Positions 37,091 to 48,707 of a DNA stretch of 64,000 bases are shown here, piece after piece (the first letter of the stretch is position 1; each line of letters begins with the position of its first letter). The DNA is taken from positions 11,048,403-11,112,402 of the forward strand of contig OZ024790.1 in assembly GCA_964017065.1 (NCBI GenBank), in the 5' to 3' direction. A model generated the notes under the pieces. It was given only the letters and a program-made list of their open reading frames with translations, was not told the DNA's origin and made no database searches. This DNA is from Haliclona indistincta. Taxonomy: Eukaryota > Porifera > Demospongiae > Haplosclerida > Chalinidae. The translations under genes and the position numbers were made by a program.

Positions 37091-40000
37091 ATGTTACGAC
37101 AGCCCATGCAGGCTAAATTCTGCCGGTTTTCAAGCAGCACTGCCGGGACCTATAGTTGTCTCTCAAGTTCAGTCAACCGCCGGTCTAGTACGTGTACTGA
37201 CTCGAGTACCCAAGTAGGCTATACCCAGTTTTTGAGTTGTGAAGAAAAGGCAAAGTCATCGCCGCGAACTTCGTCGTCACATCGCCTATCTGAAGCTTAC
37301 GGCCACGCAACCGACCCGGCTACTGGCTGCAGTGATCGAGCAGATTCCGAAAGGTACTCATGCACTGGCATAGTATGTATTTTAATTTTGTGATTGTTGG
37401 GTCCTGTGCAATGTCTTGTTTTGAATGACTCGTTGGCCTGCCTACCGAGCTCTGTCGGGATGTTAGCCATGTGAATTTGAGCAATAGCTTTCTATTGCTT
37501 GTTTTTTATTTCACAATAGATTTCTACAAGTCGGGCTAGTTTCTATAATAGCTATATAGTATACTACTGATAAGAACATACATGTAACCTGCAACCGGAT
37601 GTGTTGCATTGAGACACAATGGGTATAAACCTCCGGCAGAGCACACGATTCATAGAAACTATAGATGTACAGATACATGGTCACCTGTAGCTGCACACAG
37701 GGAATTTGTTCATTAGAGCTCTACTTTTACGTGTTATTGACAATGAATTCTTCAGTGCAGGAGTGTGAACCATTTTGCGTGGGTGTTGTGATCTCTGGTG
37801 TAACTGTCTAACTCATGATGGCTCTTTTAGCCAGAGGAAGTGAATTAGGAGTGATGAAAAAGGGAGAGTTCGTATCTTACACAAACTTCGTTTTTGATGT
37901 CGTGGCATCCGTGGAGGCACCGCCGAACTACCCACCATGCAGTGGATTCATTTATGAGATAAAGAAGAGCAGACATGAGGAGAGGTATTATTGTCTAAGC
38001 AAAGATGATTACTGTGTTGTACTAATCTATTTAACTTCAGTATTGACCTGTCTTGCTGCATGGCCGACATAATAGTTCTCCTGAAGTGTGCTAGGCTTAT
38101 ATTCAGCAATAGTATGCATTTGAATTCACAGATTTTGGTCAATTGCAGCCGGCTATCTTGAAAATTTCACTAGTGCTAATCCAGCCTTTGAACTACTTTG
38201 CATTTCAATTATTAATTTTGTTGTACTGCAGGAGTGTGTTCATTAGAAATACAGATGCTGCAACACCAAGGACATTTGTGGCAGCTGCTGAACGTGTTAT
38301 TCCAGCATTACAGTATGTGCGAATGAGAGAGGCTACCTGGAATAGACACATTTTTGAGCTGTGCAAAGAATTTGCCGAAAGTGAAAGATTCAAGAAGCTG
38401 CTCCTAGTTACCTGTCTAGGCAGACAGCCAGGGAGTGACATATGGGTATTGACGCCCCACTTACAGTTGGCAAGTAGTGGCGAAGTGATGCCTGAGAACG
38501 AGCACAAATATTTCTGGGATCCAAATTATCGGTAAGCTATTTTTGAGTATGATTCTGTAATTTTATTATACCTTGCATAGACCAACTGGTGATACTAGCC
38601 TACCACAAGCTCTTTCAATTGCGGAACCACTAGGCTTAGCTGGGTGGCAAGCACTGTGTACCACTGCACAGAAATGCTTTAATAACAACTTTTACTGTTT
38701 TTACATGGCGATGAGTGGTGCTGTAATGGCGCTGAATTTTGACCGTGTAATGTCTCTGCACGATGAGTGTCCAATCGTACTATGCTACAGTGCATCATGC
38801 GGAACAGGTAAGTGAATATGCTTTTGCTTGCATATGATATGATGCGTGCTTTGTTGAGGGCCATGGGTATGTACAGCAATAAAAACTTGTGCCCTATGTC
38901 CCATGCAGTTTAATTGTTATGTTATATTGCTGTACAGTTGACGGAGTCTGGCTATGTCGGAGTAGTTCTTTACTATCAACACACTGTCTTTCTCTGGCCA
39001 GTATATACTAGCATTATTACCCGTGCGCAGTATGCGCGAGGGTTATGCGTTTGTGTCCGTCTGTGTACGTACGTATATTTGTGTGTGTGTCGTCAAAAAA
39101 CACGCTTGTTTACGTCTTACCGCTCGAAATTCTCCACGAAAAAACTCTCTGCTGCTTCTTCACTGAATTCATAGTCCTATGAAGACGTTTTCTGTGCTGG
39201 CCAGCCTTGCTCGAGCGGCTAATTCATGGCTTTCTAAAGCTACGTGTCCTTGTAAGAGCATGCACTTTACGGTATTGTGGGTGTGTCACTCAACCTCCTA
39301 TCCATGTCGATGTCCTCACTCAGTCTCACAAGTACCGTACGTCAGAGCTTCTTGAGGCCTATAGCTATAATATCAGTCTTTCTTGAGGCCTTCCATGATG
39401 TGCCAATCAACTGTTAGTGCATGTATGCTACCATATTATTTTCTGGAGCTGTCTATGGGCTAGCTGTAACATGCGTGTTGCATAGTGCTAAAGTATAGTC
39501 GTGTTTAACTCCTAGCTCAGTGCACGGGTATGTGTTCATCAGAACTGTAGTTGTTCATGTGTTCTGCATGGAAACATGTCACTGCATTACTGTACGAAAA
39601 TTTGCACATCATCGAATCTTAGTATCGTTAAGATAATCATAGATTTTTAACATGTACATGTAAATATCAGCCTGTGTGTGATATTGTAATTGCTTCCACC
39701 AGTCACATGTATATACTTTAGGGCATTTTAATGGCATTAGCCGCTGCTGCACTATACCTCCCACCAACTACTCTCACTGGTTTAACCAGTCTACTACATG
39801 TACCACTTACCTATTGCTTACCTTATCCTGATGTACGACCCAGGCATGCCCCCAACATTACTGTATAGGGGAATGCCCAGGGGGTACGACAAGCTTGACG
39901 TAATACTGACGTTGCTGCACATAGGGTAAACCAAAATACATAGCGGCTTATACCTGGTCAGCTTCGTCTTTAGAGGACAGTTTGCACGGTAAGTATGTTG

Positions 40001-43000
40001 CGTAATGAATACTACTACCCAAGAGCTTTCGTTTAAGCTGCCTTACCCCACCCGTACCTCTTTTAGTTTTTGCAGTACAGAGAGATGAAGACAGAGAATT
40101 GATTGGCAAAATTATTCACCCAAGAAAGCACCAACGTGATCAAAACAGCATTGCAATCATTCTTGAGCATCATTCGGTTAATAATGTAAAGAAATTTCGG
40201 CTGTGGCGCACAAACTCTGGCTGCAATACGCACAAATGTTGTCCAATCACTGTAACAGCAGAAAATTTGTTTCAGCTATTTTCAGTAGAAAATTGTAGCT
40301 ATTTAAGTAGCTATGTATTTTCTTGAATATTACTTGCCTTGACCTGGAGTGTAAACAATGCACACTTGAGCTCGATATCATGTACTATAGCGCGATAGCA
40401 AACTGTTTAAACTTTCTTACGTACATTCCATTCCTATATTCCTTGTAGTGGGCGTGTCGTATGTCAGCAATACGTCATATTAAATTAGCTTGTCGTACCC
40501 CCCTGGGGAATGCCGCGCCCTGGGTGTGAAGCCCCGCCTTGAACCACACCCAAACACCCAGCCCCAGGTGATGCCTGAAGGGGGCGGCATCTCAGCATGA
40601 CAACACGATCACGCCGGGCTATTCCCAGCGGAAAGCTAACGAGTATAACCATAACATGACAAAAAAGAAAGAAAAATTCACAGTCAACTGTGCGCTGAGA
40701 ACTATCGTGTCAAGATGCTGGACACTGCGCATGCGCTAACTCCAAGACTCACATGCGTGCAATGCAGTTAACCTTAGCTAAAACTGCACTCTAACTATCA
40801 ATAAAATTTAATTTTAGTGGGAACAAAATATCATTTGGCAATTTAAAAAATAAATAATTTTGGTATAATTTATGTGAGAAATTTAAACTCGCGCAAAAGA
40901 AACCAGGTCTACAGTATGTCCGGAATTGCTAAAGCGAATGGACAATCACTCTTGCCCTTTAAGGGTCAGCATTAACACTTTAATTACTAAATTATCTTGC
41001 TGAAATTTTAACCTCGTAAATTCTGACCACTTCTTGCGTGAATTTCTTTTGTGCTAATGGTCTCAAATTTGCGTTCTTTTACGCCAGTGAGTAGCCTCAA
41101 TTGCCCACACTCAAGTCGGTTGATATGCCCCTCCGACTTCGAAAGTGAAGCCGATAAAGTGCAACAACCTCGTCAAATTTTGCTCAAAGTTAGTACTTTG
41201 GGGCTGGCTACTGAAAGTACATACAAATAGCAGTGGATTTGGTGAGTGCAAAATGTAGCCCAGATCATAGAGAACGCGCCAAAATGTGTTTTTCGAGCAC
41301 CCTGAAGCCATTAAATGTCCAATTTTTCTTTGCAGCCATTTCGTGTTTCCTAAAACGTTGCGAAATTTGCACTGAAGCCTTAGAAATGCCAAAGCCGATT
41401 TTTTCCGGTTATTTGTATTCTTCAATTTGGGAACATTAATTTTTTTGCACTTTTGATAATGTTATGGTGTCTCGAGTATGTATGTTGCCAAAAGGCGACA
41501 ATAGGTGTTGAAGGGTTAAGTGATTATTTTGGTGTTTCCATGAACTTAGGAAAAACAGCTACTCTGAAGGCGATAAAAGCATTATTTGGGGATTGTTCAG
41601 GACTACAGAGAGGAAAAGTTTCAACAGAAGCACTCATTAAGAAATGCAGCGTGTCCTCAATTCCTTTACCAATAGATGACATTAGTTCATCGTTTCAATC
41701 TGAAGAGATTGCAGTAACGTTCTTTAATGGTACTAGTCACATGACCGTTTCGGGTACCAAAACTCCGCAAGGGACTGTCATAATGTCGTCAAACAACAGT
41801 TTTGTTGAAAGTGAAAGGTGGATGTAACTGATTCATGATTTTCAACAATTGTTTGATGTTAATTTTATGTAGGAATGCAAGCAGACTGGTACATATTCCG
41901 TTTTTTACCCCAATCCATCATGTTGCAGAAGGTCAAGTTGAAGAAGAGATGAAGTCAGCAAGAGACAAAGCATCAAGTAGCATAAGCCACATGATCGCTG
42001 TAGGGCAGCACTTCACATCTCAAAGAGTCCATGAGTGCTTAGAAGTTATAACATCTGAAATGCCTAACATGAGCTACAGGATTCAGAGGAGTTATTCTAC
42101 TGTGTTGGCGTTTGCAATTATTGTAAGTATAATGTAATGCCATTTGCAATTTGGGGTATCTGTTTAGTAAGCCTTGCTTGAAAAAGTAATAATGAAAACA
42201 CGAGAAAATACATGTACAAACACAAGTGCTACACATGGTGGTAGGCCATCTACATGTGCATTAGCTGGCAAATAGAGCCCACAACAGCTAGCTTAGATTT
42301 CTGTTATTACCGGAAATTACAGAATTTGTATCCATCGTAATTTTACGTCACTTTGCCAATCAAAGTGGCTGTTACTCACACAGTAATGTAGACCTATACT
42401 AGCATGAGCACTTTCAAATTTATGTAATTAGCTGATTTAATTGAACCAGAGCATTTACCAGGAATAATAAGCTAAAATGCTAAATTAAATTCAAATCTGT
42501 TTTTATTAACTTTAAATGAATTTTATAGCTAGCAGAAACCACAGGTGTCGTAGAGGTTGATGACATTATTGAGTTTGTGAGATGTGTGTGGATACCAGAA
42601 GTGGCCAAGGTATACCACCCTTCAAGTGGTATAATAGGAGACTATTTCAGTGCTCTATCAAGAAGGATTAGCCACCTCGAGATCCACGAGGTAAATATTG
42701 TTGTGGTGCAGATACTATTACTCAATAAACTGGTTGTATGTAAGCCATGCATTGAATTTTAATTAATTTATGATTAAATGTGATGTCATATGTGTTTGTT
42801 TCCGCTGACTCCCAAAGAAAGCATATTGCCGCCATTTGCCCAAAAATGGCTCTACAGTACCTTCACTATGTAAACCAGAATGGGGCAATTGGGAACCACC
42901 AGAGGGCGGGTCAGTCCTCTATCAACATTTCTGCCAACTATCTACAAACATCACATTGCATGCATAAGAAATGGAGGCTTATCAGCTAAGAGTTAATGAA

Positions 43001-46000
43001 TATTTACTACCTAAACACTGCCTAGCTTAAATTATTGATCTATGCTTTGACAGGTACTTCGGTTTTTACGCCCTAATATCAAGAGGGATAGTGGAGGCAG
43101 ATGGCTGGCAATTAACATCAATGATGCTAGCTCGTACTATGGATCTCCTAATGAAGAGCTATTGAAGCAACACATTAGGAAAGTTGGGAAACTCAATGTA
43201 CCAATCGATTTCCTTCGAAGTACCAGCACAGATGTTGTAATTCATTCCAGAAGCAATGGAAAGAAAAAAAAATGTGCCGTAATTCCTCATGTATGTATCC
43301 CAGATACAATTTTGGAGCAACTGTTTAAAGGTATTCTTTCAATGAGAAATAAAAGCAAGCATGTACTCATTTGGTCCTATATATAGCTGCTGGTATGAGT
43401 CAAGTCACTCAAGAATTTCATCACATTGAAGATATGGAAGATACAGCAGATACATGTATGAGTGAGACTCCTGAAACTATCAATGCCTATGAGCTGGCAG
43501 AGACCGCCATTAATGCTGACCAGGCATTGCAAACTCTTGGTACATGATGAGAGCATGCTGACCCTGTTTATAAACTGATGTATTACTTTGCACTAATCCA
43601 TATACAATTAGATGATCATGTGAATCCGACATTCGAGACAGTCAGTGCTCATGCAGCAGCCGATGCTTGTGAGTGTTTTACTTGTTGGCATGCTGGTTGT
43701 TATTAATTAACGGCTTGTTTCATTTGTTTTCTCACAGCAATGACTGATTCATCTGATAGCTCTACTCAGTCTAATCCAGGTCACAAGACACGCCAAACTA
43801 TCACCAGCGCTGGTAAGTGTTCTGATTCCAACCATCTGTTTATAATCATTTGTTTTCTCACATCAGTGAGTGATTCATCTGATAGCTCTACTCAGTCTAA
43901 TCCAGGTCGCAAGACACGTCAAACTATCACCAGCGCTGGTAAGTGTTCTGATTCCAACCATCTGTTTATAATCGTTTGTTTTCTCACATCAGTGACTGCA
44001 TCTGATAGCTCTACTCAGTCTAATCTAGGTCGCAAGACACGTCAAACTATCACCAGCGCTGGTAAGTGTTCTGATTTCAAACATCTGTTTATAATCATTG
44101 TTTACTCACAGCAATGACTGATTCATCTGATAGCTCTACTCAGTCTAATCCAGGTCGCAAGACACGTCAAACAATCACCAGCGCTGGTAAGTGTTCTGAT
44201 TTCAACCATCTGTTTATAATCATTTGTTTTCTCACATCAGTGAGTGATTCATCTGATAGCTCTACTCAGTCTAATCCAGGTCGCAAGACAAGTCAAACTA
44301 TCACCAGCGCTGGTAAGTGTTCTGATTCCAACCATCTGTTTATAATCGTTTGTTTTCTCACATCAGTGACTGATTCATCTGATAGCTCTACTCAGTCTAA
44401 TCTAGGTCGCAAGACACGTCAAACTATCACCAGCGCTGGTAAGTGTTCTGATTTCAAACATCTGTTTATAATCATTGTTTACTCACAGCAATGACTGATT
44501 CATCTGATAAGTCCACTCAGTCTAATCCAGGTCGCAAGACACGTCAAACTATCACCAGCGCTGGTAAGTGTTCTGATTTCAAACATCTGTTTATAATCAT
44601 TGTTTACTCACAGCAATGACTGATTCATCTGATAGCTCTACTCAGTCTAATCCAGGTCGCAAGACACGTCAAACTATCACCAGCGCTGGTAAGTGTTCTG
44701 ATTTCAAACATCTGTTTATAATCATTGTTTACTCACAGCAATGACTGATTCATCTGATAAGTCCACTCAGTCTAATCCAGGTCGCAAGACACGTCAAACA
44801 ATCACCAGCACTGGTAAGTGTTCTGATTTCAACCATCTGTTTATAATCATTTGTTTTCTCACATCAGTGAGTGATTCATCTGATAGCTCTACTCAGTCTA
44901 ATCCAGGTCGCAAGACACGTCAAACTATCACCAGCGCTGGTAAGTGTTCTGATTCCAACCATCTGTTTATAATCATTTGTTTTCTCACATCAGTGAGTGA
45001 TTCATCTGATAGCTCTACTCAGTCTAATCCAGGTCGCAAGACACGTCAAACTATCACCAGCGCTGGTAAGTGTTCTGATTCCAACCATCTGTTTATAATC
45101 ATTTGTTTTCTCACATCAGTGAGTGATTCATCTGATAGCTCTACTCAGTCTAATCCAGGGCGCAAGACACGTCAAACTATCACCAGCGCTGGTAAGTGTT
45201 CTGATTCCAACCATCTGTTTATAATCATTTGTTTTCTCGCATCAGTGACTGATTCATCTGATAGCTCTACTCAGTCTAATCCAGGTCGCAAGACACGTCA
45301 AACTATCACCAGCGCTGGTAAGTGTTCTGATTTCAAACATCTGTTTATAATCATTGTTTTCTCACATCAGTGAGTGATTCATCTGATAGCTCTACTCAGT
45401 CTAATCCAGGTCGCAAGACACGTCAAACTATCACCAGCGCTGGTAAGTGTTCTGATTCCAACCATCTGTTTATAATCATTTGTTTTCTCACATCAGTGAG
45501 TGATTCATCTGATAGCTCTACTCAGTCTAATCCAGGGCGCAAGACACGTCAAACTATCACCAGCGCTGGTAAGTGTTCTGATTCCAACCATCTGTTTATA
45601 ATCATTTGTTTTCTCGCATCAGTGACTGATTCATCTGATAGCTCTACTCAGTCTAATCCAGGTCGCAAGACACGTCAAACTATCACCAGCGCTGGTAAGT
45701 GTTCTGATTTCAAACATCTGTTTATAATCATTGTTTACTCACAGCAATGACTGATTCATCTGATAAGTCCACTCAGTCTAATCCAGGTCGCAAGACACGT
45801 CAAACTATCACCAGCGCTGGTAAGTGTTCTGATTCCAACCATCTGTTTATAATCATTTGTTTTCTCGCATCAGTGACTGATTCATCTGATAGCTCTACTC
45901 AGTCTAATCCAGGTCGCAAGACACGTCAAACTATCACCAGCGCTGGTAAGTGTTCTGATTTCAACCATCTGTTTATAATCGTTTGTTTTCTCACATCAGT

Positions 46001-46751
46001 GAGTGATTCATCTGATAGCTCTACTCAGTCTAATCCAGGTCGCAAGACACGTCAAACTATCACCAGCGCTGGTAAGTGTTCTGATTTCAACCATCTGTTT
46101 ATAATCATGTGTTTTCTCACATCAGTGAGTGATTCATCTGATAGCTCTACTCAGTCTAATCCAGGTCGCAAGACATGTCAAACTATCACCAGCGCTGGTA
46201 AGTGTTATGATTGTTTGTCATCACAACTATCTGTTTGCTTTCTTATACTAGTGACTTATTCAACAACTAAGTCTGCACAGTCTGTGTGTCGCAAAGCATG
46301 CCTTGTAATCACCGGTGCTGTTCACAATTATTTGTTTGATAGTGCTTTTGACCATTTGGTTGTGTCTTCCCAGCTTAATTGTTGTGTACTGTATGTTGAT
46401 GGCCAGCAGTAGTTTTTCATTTCTGATCAGTGCATCTGATCATGACATCTGATTTAAACAATTTTGATATCGTTAGAAATCTTTTCATTAATAATCATAT
46501 CTATAATAGGCATTATGTGTATTTATCTTTCACATTCAGAACAAGCTGTTAAACTGTTACAGCTAACAGTGAATAAAGAGGTGTGTCCACCAATGACCTG
46601 CCAACTCGCAGATAAAGTGAAGGATATTTTATGGATTGAATGTGAAGTCTGCTTCCAATGGTACCATGCTGCTTGTGTTGGTCTATCGAAGCAGGCCATA
46701 GAAAAAATGGACAGTTGGAATTGTGCTCTTTGCCAGTCTAAACACACTTAA
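37091..46751 (+). CDS. DUF927-like P-loop ATPase with tandem Ser/Thr-rich repeats and C-terminal PHD finger
   Basis: Exons: 37091-37353, 37835-37984, 38232-38531, 38581-38807, 41550-41817, 41873-42122, 42529-42690, 43054-43330, 43387-43539, 43612-43668, about 21 mini-exons (43738-46314), and 46540-46751. The N-terminal region (SYTNFVFDVVASVEAPP, ..CLGRQPGSDIWVL, LAGWQAL) leads to a Walker A split by an intron, SASCGTGKTATLKAI. A Walker B-like LPIDDISSSFQSEE, then VIMSSNN and SRLVHIPFF follow. The order resembles DUF927 helicase/primase-type ATPases of mobile DNA. The last exon is a C4HC3 PHD finger (CPPMTC..CEVCFQWYHAACVGL..CALC), a histone-tail reader fold. I infer a chromatin-targeted accessory factor for the neighbouring transposase. 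The family assignment is from motif pattern only. Confidence 0.75.
39018..39539 (+). mobile_element. ACCCGTGC-ended MITE, copy 3 (ATPase intron 4)
   Basis: Ends ACCCGTGCGCAGTATGCGC and ..CAGTGCACGGGT. It is the longest and best preserved of three copies and sits in the 2.7-kb intron 38808-41549. Confidence 0.75.
39878..40505. mobile_element. 628-bp hAT-like MITE (ATPase intron 4)
   Basis: Inverted ends CAGGGGGTACGACAAGCTT and AGCTTGTCGTACCCCCCTG, flanked by the direct repeat GGGAATGCC (39869-39877 and 40506-40514). An 8-9-bp duplication and CAGGG termini are typical of hAT elements. The internal 75-codon ORF has no domain. Confidence 0.85.
40976..41515. mobile_element. 540-bp TTAA MITE derived from the giant element (ATPase intron 4)
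   Basis: TTAA at 40972-40975 and 41516-41519. The first ~240 bp match the left arm of the giant element (31615-31855) and the rest matches its right arm (48332-48689), joined at CTTTGGGG|CTGGCTACTG. The right end has the same type of stem-loop (GTTGCCAAAAGGCGAC). Confidence 0.85.
43738..46314 (+). repeat. Tandem array of ~126-bp units, each a symmetric mini-exon plus mini-intron
   Basis: About 20 near-identical units and one diverged final unit. Each holds a 72-nt (first: 75-nt) phase 1-1 exon encoding a 24-residue unit (SDSSDSSTQSNPGRKTRQTI..) ending GCTG|GTAAGT, and a ~54-nt intron ending CACATCAG or CTCACAG. Most introns are stop-free and a multiple of three, so long ORFs run through several units. 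Minor variants: GATAAGTCC for GATAGCTCT in units 7, 9 and 17. Confidence 0.9.
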
Positions 46752-47115
46752 ACATGCTTATTATTATTAAAGTTTTTTCAGCAAGTTAAATAGGGTTGAA
46801 AATACCATTCATCAAGAATGAACAATAATTTTATTATACTGCTGTGAAATGAAGTGAAATGAGTCTTTTATAAAATTATAGGACACAAGGTTACCATCAA
46901 AACATACACTAATATGGAGCTTTGAATTACCATGAATTAATATGGAGCTTTGAATTACCACATAAAATTTAATTATGGTAGTTCTGCTTGTGTGTTTGCA
47001 AGCATGTGTATGCAAGAAGAATCATTCACCGAGTAACTGCATGCAAGTAGAAGCACTGAATAAGAACCAGCATGCACATCCAGGGAGAACAATTATGCAC
47101 AACCAGGAAGAATCA
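46752..47115. other. 3' region of the ATPase-PHD gene
   Basis: AT-rich, with a short direct repeat AATATGGAGCTTTGAATTACC. No gene seen. It leads into the minisatellite. Confidence 0.5.
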
Positions 47116-48195
47116 GATAAATACACAATCACCAGAGAGAACCACAGAGAACGGTGAACCACTGAGAACCTGCAGGAGAACTACTGAGAACCAGGGAGAA
47201 CCACCGAGAACCACTGAGAACCACCGAGAACCACTGAGAACCAGGGAGAACCACTGAGAACCAGGGAGAACCACTGAGAACCATCGAGAACCACTGAGAA
47301 CCAGGGAGAACCACTGAGAACCAGGGAGAACCACTGAGAACCAGGGAGAACCACTGAGAACCAGGGAGAACCAGGGAGAACCACTGAGAACCACTGAGAA
47401 CCAGGGAGAACCACTGCATGAGAACCAGGGAGAACCACTGAGAACCAGGGAGAACCAGGGAGAACCACTGAGAACCAGTGAGAACCACTGAGAACCAGGG
47501 AGAACCACTGAGAACCACGGAGAACCACTGAGAACCAGGGAGAACCACTGAGAACCAGGGAGAACCACTGAGAACCAGGGAGAACCACTGAGAACCAGGG
47601 AGAACCACTGAGAACCACTGAGAACCAGGGAGAACCACTGAGAACCACTGAGAACCACTGAGAACCAGGGAGAACCACTGAGAACCAGGGAGAACCACTG
47701 AGAACCAGGGAGAACCAGGGAGAACCACTGAGAACCAGGGAGAACCAGGGAGAACCACTGAGAACCAGTGAGAACCACTGAGAACCAGGGAGAACCACTG
47801 AGAACCAGGGAGAACCACTGAGAACCAGGGAGAACCACTGAGAACCAGGGAGAACCACTGAGAACCACTGAGAACCAGGGAGAACCACTGAGAACCAGGG
47901 AGAACCACTGAGAACCAGGGAGAACCACTGAGAACCACTGAGAACCAGGGAGAACCACTGAGAACCAGGGAGAACCACTGAGAACCAGGGAGAACCACTG
48001 AGAACCACTGAGAACCAGGGAGAACCACTGAGAACCAGGGAGAACCAGGGAGAACCACTGAGAACCAGGGAGAACCACTGAGAACCAGGGAGAACCACTG
48101 AGAACCAGGGAGAACCACTGAGAACCAGGGAGAATCACTGAGAACCACTGAGAACCAGGGAGAACCACTGAGAACCAGGGAGAACCATGGAAAAC
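47116..48195. repeat. AGAACCAGGG / AGAACCACTG minisatellite
   Basis: About 1.08 kb of 10-bp units AGAACC(AGGG or ACTG), mostly alternating as a 20-bp dimer. The unit lacks stop codons in all three minus frames, which explains the three overlapping 300-360-codon ORFs there. Both arms of the giant element carry unexpanded GAGAACC motifs beside this site. Confidence 0.95.
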
Positions 48196-48707
48196 CACTG
48201 TATACCAATGAACGCTATGATGACTATATGAAAATGGAGGGCATGCAGTTGAGAACTTGAGAACCGAAAGAACAGGTTCTCATTCCATAAAAATCAGTTT
48301 TTTTACCTTAAATCTTGCCATGTCTATTTGGGGCTGGCTACTGAAAAGTACATGTAAATAGCAGTGGTGTTGGTCAATGTAAAATGTAGCCCAGATCATA
48401 GAGAATGCGCAAAAAATGTGTTTTCCGAGCACCCGAAGCCATAAAATGTCCAAATTTTCTTGGCTGCCGTTTTGTTTTCCCTAAAATGTTGTGAATTTTG
48501 CACTGAAGCCATAGAAATGCCGAAGCCAATACGTTTTGTGCAGGGGGCACGCCGAAAACCGGTCAATTTTTTGGCAGTTATTTGTATTCTTCGATTTGGC
48601 TTAATTTTGGGATATTTTAGCACTTTTTCATTAAGTTATGCTGTCTGAAGTATGTATGACGCAAAATTGCGTCATTGGGGCTTAAAGGGTTAATCGAGGT
48701 TGGACTG

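Larger units (their letters stand above)
31615..48689. mobile_element. 17.1-kb TTAA-flanked giant element carrying KDZ transposase and ATPase-PHD genes
   Basis: TTAA duplications at 31611-31614 and 48690-48693. Termini are CCCTTTAACTACTAAATTATC (left) and ..GGGGCTTAAAGGG (right), sharing an 8-bp inverted CCCTTTAA. The right end carries a stem-loop GACGCAAAATTGCGTC just inside. The target lies in the right terminal repeat of the pogo-like unit, so both boundaries are independently fixed. Cargo is a transposase gene (minus) and an ATPase-PHD gene (plus), head to head, plus five nested MITE or foldback insertions in introns and an expanded GAGAACC minisatellite near the right end. Confidence 0.8.
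17465..48707. mobile_element. 31-kb nested unit with pogo/Tigger-type ends and TA duplication
   Basis: The left end at 17465 begins TA|CAGTGCAACCTCGATTATCC and runs 24 bp to GGAC. The right end is split by the TTAA insertion: GTCCGG at 31605-31610, then TTAATCGAGGTTGGACTG|TA at 48690-48709. With the insert removed, the two ends match as inverted repeats at 22 of 24 positions and both abut TA, as in Tc1/mariner/pogo elements. One of the two mismatches created the TTAA site used by the nested element. No pogo DDE transposase was recognised inside, so this is probably non-autonomous or a carrier. Confidence 0.7.

Noticed and set aside
43738..46314. Regular ~126-bp repeats that could look like a CRISPR array
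   Set aside because: The units are near-identical throughout with no variable spacers, contain splice sites and code for protein, and the genome is animal.
47113..48208. Three overlapping 305-361-aa ORFs on the minus strand (VLSGSPWFS repeats)
   Set aside because: The 10-bp repeat has no stop in any minus frame, so all three frames are open by composition. No start context or domain.
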